A stretch of 64,000 nt of DNA from Fabrea salina (Eukaryota > Ciliophora > Heterotrichea > Heterotrichida > Fabreidae): assembly GCA_022984795.1 (NCBI GenBank), contig JALIHJ010000027.1:62001-126000 (forward strand). Reading direction: 5' to 3'. Position numbers and translations under genes: made by a program. Shown one piece after another: positions 26,839 through 35,558 of this stretch. The notes below the pieces were generated by a model, which saw only the letters and a list, made by a program, of their open reading frames with translations, did not search any database and had not been told where the DNA came from. Every line of letters begins with the position of its first letter. The stretch's first letter is position 1.

Positions 26839-26935
26839 ATTTTTATGAGTCACTTATGCAATTACTAGAGCCTAAATGTTGAGCTCCATTATTAACTCAA
26901 GGCATTGGTTTTAACGATAATACTTAACTATTCTA

Positions 26936-27802
26936 CTAAAAAAATACTTCCCTGGCTTCACTGACTTGAGATTTGCAGTAGATGCATGTGAACCTGTAAC
27001 TAGAGATGCTAACACCGACTGGGATGCTTAGGTTGTGCTCAATGCACTTCTTGCAAACCTGTATGTGACCACATGGCAAGAAAATAATGTTTTTGGTTTC
27101 ATACTGACACAAAAGACACTCCATGCTGTTGGTCGTCTGTGCTTTGGAAAGATTGTCTAGTTGTTGCTTAAGTAAAGTGACACACTCTCTTGCTTCTTCA
27201 AGTTCAACTTTAGTTTTTCGGTAGCTTTCACTTAAGTCCACAGCTACTTGTTGAGAGTTCTTGAGTTCTCCGTCTTTTTCGATGACTTCGCTTCTGAGTT
27301 TTTTAATTTCATTGACTAAACAGTGTCTGTAAACCTTTAATGTTCTAATATGGAAAACATAAGATGAAATGTTATTCCCAAATAGAGTTTGGTAATCGAA
27401 CTTGAAGATCGCCATTTTAGCGTTTTGTATTAAAGGAGAGAGAGGAGTGCTTACTTCTGAATGAGTTAGCAAGTAAATTAATCCAAAGTCATCGCCTGGA
27501 CTCGAAAGCTCCATGACGAGTAATGGGCTGTTCTCTAGCTTACTTTTCGAAAAAATACTTTCTAAGTACTTAAAGTCTTGTGCGTCCTTATCTCCGTTTC
27601 TAGGGTAAAGGTATGCGACTATTTGGTTTGCCAGCACTTGTGCGGGCAGAAGTGAGAGATTTGGGTACTCTTGAATTGACACCAAGTTTTCCATATGCAA
27701 ACTTAGCAAAGGTTTTTCGAAGCTGCTCGGTTGAATGCTCCCAACCTTTACTAAACTTTCTGGTAAATTTATTGCTAGCTGTGTCTGAATGCTTTCACTC
27801 AT
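26936..27802 (-). CDS. RING-finger protein with a unique N-terminal domain
   Basis: 288 residues from the ATG at 27802 (MSESIQTQLA). The first 160 residues form a folded, unrecognised domain with mixed strands and helices (VLANQIVAYLYPR; SPLLVMELSSPGDDFG). A coiled coil runs at about 175-225. A C-terminal RING of the C3HC4 class is at about 230-285: CLLCQYETKNIIFLPCGHIQ, VCKKCIEH and FTCIYCKS. The LPCGH-x-x-x-C-x-x-C pattern is that of IAP/MDM2-like RINGs, so E3 ligase activity is likely. The 5' side borders the gene-poor stretch. Confidence 0.75.
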   Translation of the reverse strand: MSESIQTQLAINLPESLVKVGSIQPSSFEKPLLSLHMENLVSIQEYPNLSLLPAQVLANQIVAYLYPRNGDKDAQDFKYLESIFSKSKLENSPLLVMELSSPGDDFGLIYLLTHSEVSTPLSPLIQNAKMAIFKFDYQTLFGNNISSYVFHIRTLKVYRHCLVNEIKKLRSEVIEKDGELKNSQQVAVDLSESYRKTKVELEEARECVTLLKQQLDNLSKAQTTNSMECLLCQYETKNIIFLPCGHIQVCKKCIEHNLSIPVGVSISSYRFTCIYCKSQVSEAREVFF

Positions 27803-28527
27803 ATTTTTATTAGTTTTAGTGATTATAAAGTAATATGTTTTTGACCAGTGATTTTTCCGGTACATTAAATTTAAGTGTTTAACTCTGGGATTGCAAAGCT
27901 AATCAGAAGCTAGCTCTGATTCCAATGATCCCCTAACAGAATCCTTTAAGGTTTTAAAATTTTCCGGAATTTCCTTTTCAAATGTATCTTGCTTTATCTC
28001 CAAACTTTTTATGAACCAAAGTAAAAGGCCTATTAGATTTAATCTGGCCTGAGGCAGGTTGTCAGAAATTCAAGTAACCCATTAATTTTTATAAGTAACT
28101 TTGTTTGTCCTAGACAGAAAGAAAGACATGGAGGAAGTTGAAAGAAAGCAAAAAGAACTTGAAGAAGACAGTTCCAGAGAAGGTAACAAAACCTACCCAA
28201 TCTAAAATATCTCTAGAACAAAGACTTGAGTAAGGTCTACTTCTACTTAATTATTTACGGTCGGAAGAACTCGCCCCAGACAATGCACTAAAGCTAGAAG
28301 CTCGGTAGTGACTCCACCGGTGTATTCAGGTTCTTCTTAAGTGTTGCAATTGTTGATCCACACTTAAATTTCTTGGTTACGTATTTCATTACCCAGATCA
28401 GTATATTTTTTACGTTAAATTTATTAAGATAACTATGCTTCTATTGAGTGCATGGCTTGGTTCTTCCTCTATATTTTAGCTACTACCACTGTAGTTTCAT
28501 GGAACAATTACAAATAAAGATTATAAA
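27803..28527. other. Gene-poor stretch, 725 bp
   Basis: The longest stretch here without a supported gene, between two outward-facing starts (27802 minus, 28528 plus). It holds a 57-codon open frame on the minus strand at 27899-28069 with no start codon or standard intron, a 25-codon charged reading frame beginning with ATG at 28128, and a 21-codon hydrophobic one at 28452-28517 just before the next gene. The part at 28256-28340 is GC-richer than its surroundings and can form short stems such as CGGT/ACCG near 28302-28320, so an RNA gene is possible. I recognise no snRNA, SRP, RNase P or tRNA in it. Confidence 0.4.
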
Positions 28528-29037
28528 ATGTACCCCATGAGACATCCTATGTCAATGCCTATGAGGAGAATGCCTCCCAACCAACCCCAGCAAAGGAACT
28601 TCGGGTCAGATCTCCACGCTTTCATGGACGGACTCAACAGAATTGTACAAATTTTATACTCAAGCATTCCAGTTTTGGAACTCCTAAAAGTGGTCGTAAA
28701 GTACTCAGCAAAGTTCTGTAACCACTTGGGAGAGTCTTTGCTGAGCACTTTGAAGTACCTCAAAGTTCCAGTCCCGTCTGTTCCAAGCAACACTTTGGAA
28801 GCAGTCTGGGAAACCCCTTCTCAGTGGCGTCACGCATACAAGTTAGGCTGGATTTTAATAGGTGCATTGGTTCTGTATAACTTGTACTACAGCAAACGCG
28901 AACACAAACAAGCTAAAAAGATGCAGAAGGTTTGGGACCAAGAAGCACCTATCCACCCTACTGAAGAAGAGCGACCTGTTTTCGAAGAATACTACCCCGA
29001 GTATCCCGAAGACTTCGAAGAGTACCTTTACGAATGA
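28528..29037 (+). CDS. Single-pass membrane protein, possibly peroxin-13-like (weak)
   Basis: 169 residues ending in TGA. The N-terminus is Met/Pro/Arg-rich (MYPMRHPMSMPMRRMPP). An amphipathic region LHAFMDGLNRIVQILYSS with LLKVVVKYSAKF follows. A transmembrane helix is at about residues 108-126 (LGWILIGALVLYNLYY), then a Lys-rich stretch and an acidic tail (EEYYPEYPEDFEEYLYE). The Pro-rich start, helical belt and membrane anchor recall the N-terminal half of Pex13, but the SH3 domain is absent and I would not rely on it. Its stop is 1 bp from that of the convergent F-box gene. Confidence 0.45.
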   Translation: MYPMRHPMSMPMRRMPPNQPQQRNFGSDLHAFMDGLNRIVQILYSSIPVLELLKVVVKYSAKFCNHLGESLLSTLKYLKVPVPSVPSNTLEAVWETPSQWRHAYKLGWILIGALVLYNLYYSKREHKQAKKMQKVWDQEAPIHPTEEERPVFEEYYPEYPEDFEEYLYE

Positions 29038-29038
29038 A

Positions 29039-29704
29039 TTAGTTAATACAAAACCCGCAGAGTCTGGAAATTTGTTTGATTCTTGTGTTCAAGAACTCAA
29101 CTTCATTGTGAGTTTGTATAAGTTCATCTAGAGAGTCCCCGATTTGGTAAGACACTTCAACTATTTTCAAGAGTCCGTTCAGAATGTCTAGAAGCATAGT
29201 TGAGTCACTGCTGAAGTTTGCAGGAGTTTCTAGTATTTGCAACGTAAGGGCTTTGCAAGCGCTGTACTGGTGCTTCATTTCCTCTAGAAAGCTTTGCAGC
29301 CTGGAGTGGCCTATTTTGTGTACAAACAGTTTGAACTCTTCTTCGCTTATGTTACCCGGAACTCCTTCTACTAGTTTATAAATAACTTTTGCTATTTGGA
29401 GTGAGTTGTAACTTAGAGTTTCCTGGCAGTAAACTCGTTGGAACTTTCTGAGTTTAAATTCATAAAAGTGCTGTAAGTTTTGGAGTTTGTGCAAGTTGAG
29501 GTGGTTCTCTTGGTAAGTTTTGCTAAGTTTGAGCTTTTCGAGCTGGATGAGTGAGATCTCTACTAAGCCAGGTAGCAAAAAGTCTACTTGTTGTTTCCAG
29601 TCTTTGCAAACTAATCTTAAGTTACTGAACTCACAAAACTTGCCCAAAAAGGGCATTACTTCATTCAGTATAATAAACTCAGGCAAACTTAGAAAAAGGT
29701 CCAT
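29039..29704 (-). CDS. F-box-like protein
   Basis: 221 residues. The N-terminal 45 residues fit an F-box (LPEFIILNEVMPFLG, then LRLVCKDWKQQV), the Skp1-binding motif of SCF ubiquitin ligases. The remainder is all-helical, with Leu/Lys/Glu-rich helices and no LRR, WD or Kelch repeats, so the substrate-binding part is not identified. Cys residues near the C-terminus (LCGFCIN) are too few for a zinc site. It lies 5 bp from the next gene on the same strand. Confidence 0.65.
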   Translation of the reverse strand: MDLFLSLPEFIILNEVMPFLGKFCEFSNLRLVCKDWKQQVDFLLPGLVEISLIQLEKLKLSKTYQENHLNLHKLQNLQHFYEFKLRKFQRVYCQETLSYNSLQIAKVIYKLVEGVPGNISEEEFKLFVHKIGHSRLQSFLEEMKHQYSACKALTLQILETPANFSSDSTMLLDILNGLLKIVEVSYQIGDSLDELIQTHNEVEFLNTRIKQISRLCGFCIN

Positions 29705-29709
29705 ATTTA

Positions 29710-30585
29710 TTAACTTAACTCAATAGTGTCAGCAGGAGCCTTTCCTTCGAGAGCTTTGATTCTTTCTTCTAAAGACTTAATGAGTTTTTCTTCTTCAGAA
29801 ATCATCTGGTTGGCTTGTTGTTCAGTTTTGAGTCTATGTTCTTTTTCCATAAGTAGTTTTTGGGCAAGTGCACAACACAAGTCTTCGTAAACGTCTTCTC
29901 CGCTTTCCACTTTTTGGAACAGTTGAAGGATGGCTGAGTCTTCTGAGTCTGGAGAGTCTTCAGAGTGGCCGTTGGTTTGGTTTGCAATCATTTCTCTAAG
30001 TCTGGAGTTTTCTTGCTGCAGTTGGGAAAGTTTTTTATCCATCACTAGGGCTTCTTCTTTAACTACGTTCATGAGCTTCTCGGTTTTTTTCTTGTAACCT
30101 CTAAGTAAGAATTACGCTTCTATCTGGGCTAGGTAACTTGACTCATCTTCCATTTGACAGTTCTTAATTAGTTCTTTGAGCTTCTTGAGTAACTCAGTTT
30201 CTTTTTTGTAGTACTCGTTTTCAAGTTTCTCGAACTCAGCTTTGTTTGTGTAGTACTCCTTGATGCAGCTTTCCATTTCTTTAAGTTGCTCGTGGTTTAC
30301 AAACTTAGGTGCAGGTGAAGGCGACCTTCTCGGTGAGGCAATTTTAGGAGTCCTAGGGGAGTCTTGTTTAGGAGCAGGTGTGTGGAAACTTATGTTGGTG
30401 GCTCTAGGAGTGGAGTTTCTGGGGGGTTTTGTGGGGGACTGTTTGTAGGAGCGTGCTGAAGTAGGAGTTCTAGGGGAGACTGGGATTGAGTACTTAGGGG
30501 ATGATATTTTAGGAGAAGCTTTGGAGCCTGAAGACATTTGCTGGGCCCTCATAAGAAGAGCTTGGACTCTTTCTTTCGTTGACAT
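29710..30585 (-). CDS. Basic/coiled-coil protein, one 15-nt intron
   Basis: 286 residues after removing the intron at 30101-30115, which joins two open frames that otherwise look like separate genes. The N-terminal third is Ser/Pro/Arg-rich with repeated SPRTP, SPKTP-like sites (candidate proline-directed kinase targets, microtubule-binding-like). It is followed by a helix at about residues 105-155. Exon 2 opens GYKKKTEKLMN and contains a coiled coil, an acidic Ser patch (HSEDSPDSEDSA) and another coiled coil. A microtubule-associated role is suggested by composition only. Confidence 0.7.
30101..30115 (-). other. 15-nt intron
   Basis: Coding-strand sequence GTAATTCTTACTTAG, phase 2 (GC|A rebuilds Ala). 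The upstream frame meets a stop inside the intron, and the downstream frame continues to a long coiled coil with no good ATG of its own at the junction. Confidence 0.88.
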
Positions 30586-30590
30586 TTAAT

Positions 30591-31652
30591 TTATTTGTTT
30601 CTTAAAAAAGACTGAAGTGTTTTAGAAATATCTGTGCGAGGAAGAGGAGTGCTTGGTCTTCTTTTTGGAGCGAACTTCTCGGATTCAAAGGGTTTTTTAA
30701 GTGAACTTTGAAGGGAAATTTTGGGCGAATCTGCTTCAGAAAAGGTTTGGGAGTCAGTTCCGTTTATTGAAAGGACCTCAAATATTCTTTTTTCAATAAC
30801 TTGTTGGATTCTGCTAACTAGAAGGTTCTTCATGCTGGAGATTTCTTGTTGGGCCTTTTTAATTAGGGCTTCTGAAGTTAAGTGTACTTTTTCTTGGATT
30901 CTTTGCCTAGTGTATGCTTCAATGTCTTCGTAGTGTGTGTTTCGAAAAGAGCTGTCTGAGTTTATGTGGGCTGTGTAGTCAAAGCTTTCTTGGAACTCAC
31001 TGAGTGGAACTTGCATTCCTTTGTCTTTAAAGCTTTGGTCTACTTTGTTGAGTGCATATTCTGTCCACTTAGTAAATAGCTCGTTTCCAGCTCTAGTAAT
31101 TTGGCTGGAGATTTCTTCTAGTAAAACTTCTTGGGACTGCATTAGTTGGGTATCTACACTTTGTTCTGAGTTGGCTTCGCCTTGAAGTAACTCAGTGACT
31201 TCTTGGGACCTTGTTCTGTCGAAAGCAGACTTTCCGAACTAAGTAAAACTTACACAGTCTTTCTGGTAGGGGTCTGCTCCGTAAGAAAGCAAAAGTGTTA
31301 TAATGCTGAGGTAGTTGTGATACACTGCGATTATAAGAGGAGTCCAGCCTCGCTTGTCAGGTTTGTTTACTTGTGCAGAGTAGTTCAGCAAGAGTTCAGC
31401 ACACTTGTACTGGTTGTGCCAGCAAGCTATGAAAAGCGGGGTTTGCTCTGCCTAGGTGAAAGTTACGTAGTTGGTGGCTTCTATATCTGCGCCGCGGTTT
31501 AAAAGGTGAGTTGCTATGTGCAAATGGCCAGCTTTGACAGCAAGGGCCAAAGGAGTGAATCCTTGTTGGTTTTTAGATTCAATGGTGGTTTTAGTAAGTA
31601 ACTTTGACACGGAAGAAAAGTTTCCTTTTTCTATTGCTTCAAACAATGACAT
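30591..31652 (-). CDS. Ankyrin-repeat protein with two 15-nt introns
   Basis: 343 residues in three exons: 31467-31652 (62 codons), 31254-31451 (66) and 30591-31238 (216). Ankyrin repeats begin near residue 28 (NQQGFTPLALAVKAGHLHIA, then LLNRGADIEATN) and continue in exon 2 (AEQTPLFIACWHNQ; RGWTPLIIAVYHN; LLLSYGADPYQKD). The C-terminal 210 residues are helical, with KWTEYALNKVDQSFKDKG and a Ser/Pro/Arg-rich end. Ankyrin repeats mediate protein binding; the partner is unknown. It ends 5 bp before the neighbouring same-strand gene begins. The start ATG at 31652 is divergent from RPSA. Confidence 0.85.
31239..31253 (-). other. 15-nt intron (second of the ankyrin gene)
   Basis: Coding-strand GTAAGTTTTACTTAG, phase 0, removes an in-frame TAG and joins KDC to FGKSAFDR. 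Confidence 0.88.
31452..31466 (-). other. 15-nt intron (first of the ankyrin gene)
   Basis: Coding-strand GTAACTTTCACCTAG, phase 0, removes an in-frame TAG between ATNY and AEQTPLF, restoring a continuous ankyrin repeat. Confidence 0.92.
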
Positions 31653-31681
31653 TTATTACTTGAATGCAACTTTCAATGCAA

Positions 31682-31724
31682 CTTAAGAGCACTAGTTTAC
31701 TTAACTGCTTCACTAGTTCTTAAG
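31682..31724. repeat. Imperfect inverted repeat in a divergent promoter
   Basis: Left arm cttaagagcactagt at 31682-31696 and right arm actagttcttaag at 31712-31724 are complementary apart from a 2-base difference, with a 15-nt spacer. It lies between the starts of the ankyrin gene (31652) and RPSA (31815). It may be a protein-binding palindrome or chance; a nearby direct repeat tgcaactt occurs twice at 31664-31684. Confidence 0.45.
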
Positions 31725-31814
31725 TGCTTTTTACAAGTGTTTAATTTGAATATTAGTTTTTACTAAGTATATGACCTTTAACTGGACATGTGGCTGTGAC
31801 ATTTTAATTCAGCA

Positions 31815-32582
31815 ATGAAGAAATACGAGCTCAAACAACAGCGTGACGAAGACATCCAACTCCTGCTTGCCACAAAGGCACACTTCGGAACCACAAACGT
31901 GACTAAGGACATGGAAAGGTATGTGTGGTCGCGCAGGCAAGATGGGCTCCATATCATCAACTTAGGAAAGACTTGGGAAAAGCTGAAGCTTGCAGCCCGC
32001 GCTATTGTAGCCGTAGAGAACCCCAAGGACGTCCTAGTGGTTAGCGCTCGTCCCTATGGCCAAAGAGCGGTTTTCAAGTTCGCACAATACACAGACGTCG
32101 ACTATATTGCTGGAAGGTGGATGCCAGGGAACCTAACTAACCAAAACACTCCTAAGTTCGTAGAGCCTAGACTGATAGTAGTCACAGACCCCAGAACAGA
32201 CTACCAGGCTCTCAAAGAAGCTTCCTACATGAACATCCCTACTATTGCTTTCTGCGACACAGACTCACCCCTTCAGTTCGTGGACATCGCTATTCCTTGC
32301 AACAACAAAGCTAAGGTTTCAATTGCTATGATGTACTGGCTTCTCTGCAGAGAAGTTCTTTACTTAAAAGGAGTTCTGGACAGGAGTGAGCAGTGGGAAG
32401 TAGTTGTAGACTTGTTTGTGTGGAGGGACATCGAAGCTGAAGAAAGGGCTGCTCTAGAAAGAGGAGAAAGAGAAGCTAGAATCGAAGCCCCTGAAGAACA
32501 AGAAAAGGCAGAAGAGTGGGGAGAAGCTGGTTGGGAAACTAAAGAAGAACCTGAGCCCTCGGCTGCCGGTGGATGGGATTAA
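31815..32582 (+). CDS. RPSA: 40S ribosomal protein SA (uS2)
   Basis: 255 residues. This is the small-subunit protein uS2 with the eukaryotic C-terminal extension. Conserved blocks are [66 protein letters not shown] and [12 protein letters not shown]. The C-terminus is acidic with two Trp motifs ([14 protein letters not shown]), as in other eukaryotic RPSA. No intron. It has an unusually long upstream spacer for this window (162 bp), containing an inverted repeat. Confidence 0.97.
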   Translation: MKKYELKQQRDEDIQLLLATKAHFGTTNVTKDMERYVWSRRQDGLHIINLGKTWEKLKLAARAIVAVENPKDVLVVSARPYGQRAVFKFAQYTDVDYIAGRWMPGNLTNQNTPKFVEPRLIVVTDPRTDYQALKEASYMNIPTIAFCDTDSPLQFVDIAIPCNNKAKVSIAMMYWLLCREVLYLKGVLDRSEQWEVVVDLFVWRDIEAEERAALERGEREARIEAPEEQEKAEEWGEAGWETKEEPEPSAAGGWD

Positions 32583-32624
32583 GCTTAACGCTAATAGGTC
32601 TTTATGCAATCTAGTCTGATAAAA

Positions 32625-33227
32625 ATGAATTGGGCAGCTTTAGAAAGTGACCCTGAAATCTTCACGGACTACTTCAGGTCCTTAGGGATGAGTCAGGACT
32701 GGGAGTTTGGCGAAGTCTTTACTTTGGAAGAGGACATTCCTTGCTCAGCAGTTCTTTTGACTTACAGAACTGCTTCGGAACAACCAGTCTTCCAGGGAAG
32801 TCCTTTAGAAGACTCACTTTTCATAAAGCAGCCACAGGAACTAGGAAACGCCTGTGGGTTGTTAGCTGGGCTCCACGCTGTTTTTAACTCAGATGCAGAA
32901 GTCCAAGAGCAGAGTCTTCTTTACAACCTAAGAGAAGGAGTTAGGGACAAGTCCCCAGAAGAAGCTGCTCAGTGGCTTATAAACAACCAAGAACTTAACA
33001 GGAGACACCAAGAGTTTGCCCAAGAAGGCCAGAGTCAAGGCACCGAAGAGCCTGACTACCACTACGTTGCTTTTGCAGGAGGATACTTGTTTGACGGAAT
33101 GATGCAAACACCAATTAACTTAGAAGTAGAAGGAAGTGGAGGGTTTTTTGGAGTTTTGAGACAAAAACTAGAAACTGGGCAGATTACTCCAGACATGAGT
33201 GTAATGGTTTTGAAAAGGGTAGATTAA
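32625..33227 (+). CDS. UCHL: Ubiquitin C-terminal hydrolase, UCH-L1/L3 type
   Basis: 200 residues from the ATG at 32625. An in-frame ATG at 32604 would add seven residues, but the family match (WAALESDPEIFTDYFRSLG) begins right after the later one. It is a peptidase C12 that removes short adducts from ubiquitin. The oxyanion Gln and catalytic Cys lie in KQPQELGNACG (Q71, C77), the catalytic His in DYHYVAF (H146), and the Asp in YLFDG (D157), so the triad is intact. Length is close to the animal 223-230 aa enzymes, with a short crossover loop (about residues 130-143). Confidence 0.93.
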   Translation: MNWAALESDPEIFTDYFRSLGMSQDWEFGEVFTLEEDIPCSAVLLTYRTASEQPVFQGSPLEDSLFIKQPQELGNACGLLAGLHAVFNSDAEVQEQSLLYNLREGVRDKSPEEAAQWLINNQELNRRHQEFAQEGQSQGTEEPDYHYVAFAGGYLFDGMMQTPINLEVEGSGGFFGVLRQKLETGQITPDMSVMVLKRVD

Positions 33228-33233
33228 GTAAAA

Positions 33234-34745
33234 ATGGGAGCTTGCTGTGGAACACAGCCTATTCAAAAAGACCTTAAAGTTAAATATGAAGACCAAACTA
33301 AAACCCTCAAACCCGCACCCAGTACAGTTGAAGTGCTTAAAGAATCAGTGAGTAAACTATTTCCAGATTTGGAGGAGTTCAACGTTTCCACAGTTAATAA
33401 CCAAACACTCACAGATCAAACCCTTCAGAAACTAGTTAAGTCACAGAACCCAGAAGTCTACGTTCGGAAAAAGGACTTAGAAGAACTAGTTGACTTGTCA
33501 GGAGGGATTGTGCAGCTCAAGCACAACGGAACAGAACACTTAGGCTTTGTGACTAACTTGAACTTACTTATGACTACGAACAAAGTACTTCCTACCAAAG
33601 ACTCAGCACTTAAAGTAGACTCTGAGTACCCACTTGACCCTGAAACTTTTTTCTACAGCAACAAAGCTTTGTTCTTTTCGCTAGTGGCTTTAAAGTCCAA
33701 CATTCATTCAGAACTGCTTCCAATTGTAAGTAAACAAATCAAGCCTGGAGACACACTTATTTGCAGTAACTCTAGTTTGGAAGTAAGACAGGTTACGCCC
33801 TACAGCTTTTCGTATGTAGGTGAATTTATGTCTGGAAGCCCTTTGCTTTTAGACGGGAAAGTTGTAGGCATGCACACTTCTAAAAACAACGGACTCAACA
33901 TCCAAGCTCTCATACAGGAACTCCAAAGTGTTTCTAGTGTCCACACTTTTTCTAAGAAAATAAATGAACTCCTAGATTCAATAGTGTTCCAAGACATTCC
34001 TATTTCGCCCCAAGAAAGGTTTAACTACATCTACGGACCAGCTCAGTCAGGCCTTACGTGCTTCAACACAAAACTCAACGAAGTCAAGCAGATCTCAGTA
34101 GAGGTTCCTAAACAAGGAAGTTTGTGCCAGTCTGCAACTGGAGTTTACATTACAGGCGGACTGGTGGAGAGTGTTCCTACTGACACTACTTACTTCTTCG
34201 ACACCTACACAACAACTCTAATCAAGAAAAAAAGTATGGTTTCTAAAAGAGCCCAGCATGCCAGTGCCATTTCCAACACCCACCTTTACGCCATCAGTGG
34301 CAGAAACGAAAATGAACTAACTAACGAATGCGAAGCTTTAGACCTTAAAAAAAACGTTTGGTACCCTATTTACCCTACAAACATAGCTAGGGTAGGCCAC
34401 AGTGCAACTTATTACGCAGAGTGTGTGTATGTTGTGGGAGGAACTAAACTCAACGGAGAACCTGCTCAAGAAATTGAAAAGTTCAACGGAGAAACCTGGG
34501 AAGTACTAAGCATCAAACCACCTGAGGTCCTAAGTAGTTTAAAAGTGCTTTCTGGAAAGCTAGAGTTGATGCTGCTTGGAACTCATTTGTGGGAGTTCTT
34601 GGAAGGGGAGTTCAAACAGTTAAGCAGCCAAAGAGAAGAACTTCCAGGAGAACATTCAGTTTACCACAAAGGGCACATATATTCGTTTTCTCCAACCAGT
34701 TTGCTAGTGTGGGATGGTTCTTTTTGGAAACTGTTAAAGTTTTAA
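33234..34745 (+). CDS. Acylated protein with an inactive trypsin-like domain and Kelch repeats
   Basis: 503 residues. MGACCG at the start is a myristoylation/palmitoylation signature. At about residues 85-235 a trypsin fold is recognisable: GGIVQLKHNGTEHLGFVTN, a position where AAHC is expected reads TTNK, and SGSPLLLDGKVVGMH carries the usual nucleophile Ser. With the catalytic His replaced by Asn the domain is predicted to be inactive. From about residue 260, Kelch-type blades follow (ATGVYITGGLVES, HLYAISGRNENELT, ECVYVVGGTKLNGE), likely forming a small propeller. Function unknown: a membrane-tethered binding protein is inferred. It starts 6 bp after the UCH stop. Confidence 0.7.
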   Translation: MGACCGTQPIQKDLKVKYEDQTKTLKPAPSTVEVLKESVSKLFPDLEEFNVSTVNNQTLTDQTLQKLVKSQNPEVYVRKKDLEELVDLSGGIVQLKHNGTEHLGFVTNLNLLMTTNKVLPTKDSALKVDSEYPLDPETFFYSNKALFFSLVALKSNIHSELLPIVSKQIKPGDTLICSNSSLEVRQVTPYSFSYVGEFMSGSPLLLDGKVVGMHTSKNNGLNIQALIQELQSVSSVHTFSKKINELLDSIVFQDIPISPQERFNYIYGPAQSGLTCFNTKLNEVKQISVEVPKQGSLCQSATGVYITGGLVESVPTDTTYFFDTYTTTLIKKKSMVSKRAQHASAISNTHLYAISGRNENELTNECEALDLKKNVWYPIYPTNIARVGHSATYYAECVYVVGGTKLNGEPAQEIEKFNGETWEVLSIKPPEVLSSLKVLSGKLELMLLGTHLWEFLEGEFKQLSSQREELPGEHSVYHKGHIYSFSPTSLLVWDGSFWKLLKF

Positions 34746-34771
34746 ATGTTAAATTTTGAACTACCCTTATA

Positions 34772-35557
34772 ATGGACATGCGACTAAATGGAATAGGCTA
34801 CTTCCGGTCAAAAAAACTTTCCTTGATTAAAAAAGACAAACCTAAAAAACCCCGTAAGAAGTCCAGAATTTACAAGCTCAGTCCCCAACTAACAGTGTCG
34901 CCGAAAAACTACACTCCGATTGATGCTAGGCAAGTCCACAACTGGTACACCCCTAGGTTTGTGTCTCACAGAAAAGCTTTAAGTTCAGTTTCCACTAATG
35001 ACACTGAGCAATTTTCCTCAATAGAGAAGTACAAATCTAATTCAGTCCACTTGCAAGACCAAAATGCAGTAGCAACTCCTTCCACAATAAAGGAGGAAAG
35101 CAACAACTTCAGTGAACTAATTGACGAAAGCATATCTTCTTACTTAAACCAAGAACTGAGCCCTACTGAGTCTTGTGACACTCCAGCAGTAAGCAAACAC
35201 TTTTCTTCCACAACTCCTTTTGCACACGTTTCGTTCACTCCTGAAAGTTTTAGTTTTGTCAAGTCAGTGAGTTCAAGCACTCGTAGGAACCAAGAGTACA
35301 CTGCAAGGGAACTCGAACCCATACAATGCGAGACTCCTACTATTCCTACAGTTAAGGACTCCAAACCAGAAGAAATCAAGGTGCTTCCCAACATCAAACC
35401 AGCCAAACAAAAAGAACAGTTCACTCCTTACCCCATAAAACCCACAAGCAACTCCCCCAAAAACATCATAGACCGCACCAAAGCCCGCGCCAAGTACTTT
35501 AAAGATAAAAAACGCCAAGAAATCCTAAATCATAACCTTTATTTTAGACTAAATTAA
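34772..35557 (+). CDS. Unrecognised basic, disordered protein
   Basis: 261 residues, no membrane segment. The N-terminus is strongly basic (SKKLSLIKKDKPKKPRKKSR). The middle is Ser/Thr/Glu-rich, with many short Thr-Pro sites. The last 55 residues are basic and contain a helix (RTKARAKYFKDKKRQEIL). No domain is recognised; it may be a cytoskeletal or nuclear protein. Stop codon and the next ATG on the same strand are separated by a single base (35558). Confidence 0.55.
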   Translation: MDMRLNGIGYFRSKKLSLIKKDKPKKPRKKSRIYKLSPQLTVSPKNYTPIDARQVHNWYTPRFVSHRKALSSVSTNDTEQFSSIEKYKSNSVHLQDQNAVATPSTIKEESNNFSELIDESISSYLNQELSPTESCDTPAVSKHFSSTTPFAHVSFTPESFSFVKSVSSSTRRNQEYTARELEPIQCETPTIPTVKDSKPEEIKVLPNIKPAKQKEQFTPYPIKPTSNSPKNIIDRTKARAKYFKDKKRQEILNHNLYFRLN

Positions 35558-35558
35558 A

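Noticed and set aside
27930-27938. CCCCTAACA, resembling the heterotrich telomere unit CCCTAACA
   Set aside because: Only one repeat unit is present; a telomerase RNA template needs about one and a half, and a telomere tract needs many. Chance match.
27899-28069. 57-codon open frame on the minus strand (ending LASD, TAG)
   Set aside because: No ATG in frame, a TGA at its upstream edge and no 15-nt GT-AG segment that would connect it to an upstream exon.
28128-28205. 25-codon charged reading frame starting MEEVERKQKELEED
   Set aside because: Too short, upstream stop immediately before it, and no 15-nt intron extends it. Kept only as part of the gene-poor stretch.
28452-28517. 21-codon hydrophobic frame (MAWFFLYILATTT)
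   Set aside because: Could be a signal-like micropeptide but there is no second line of support.
29710-30072. Separate 120-residue coiled-coil gene
   Set aside because: The 15-nt intron at 30101-30115 joins it to the upstream basic exon in frame.
30591-31142. Separate gene beginning at an internal Met in the C-terminal part of the ankyrin gene
   Set aside because: Two 15-nt introns (31239-31253, 31452-31466) join it to ankyrin repeats in frame.
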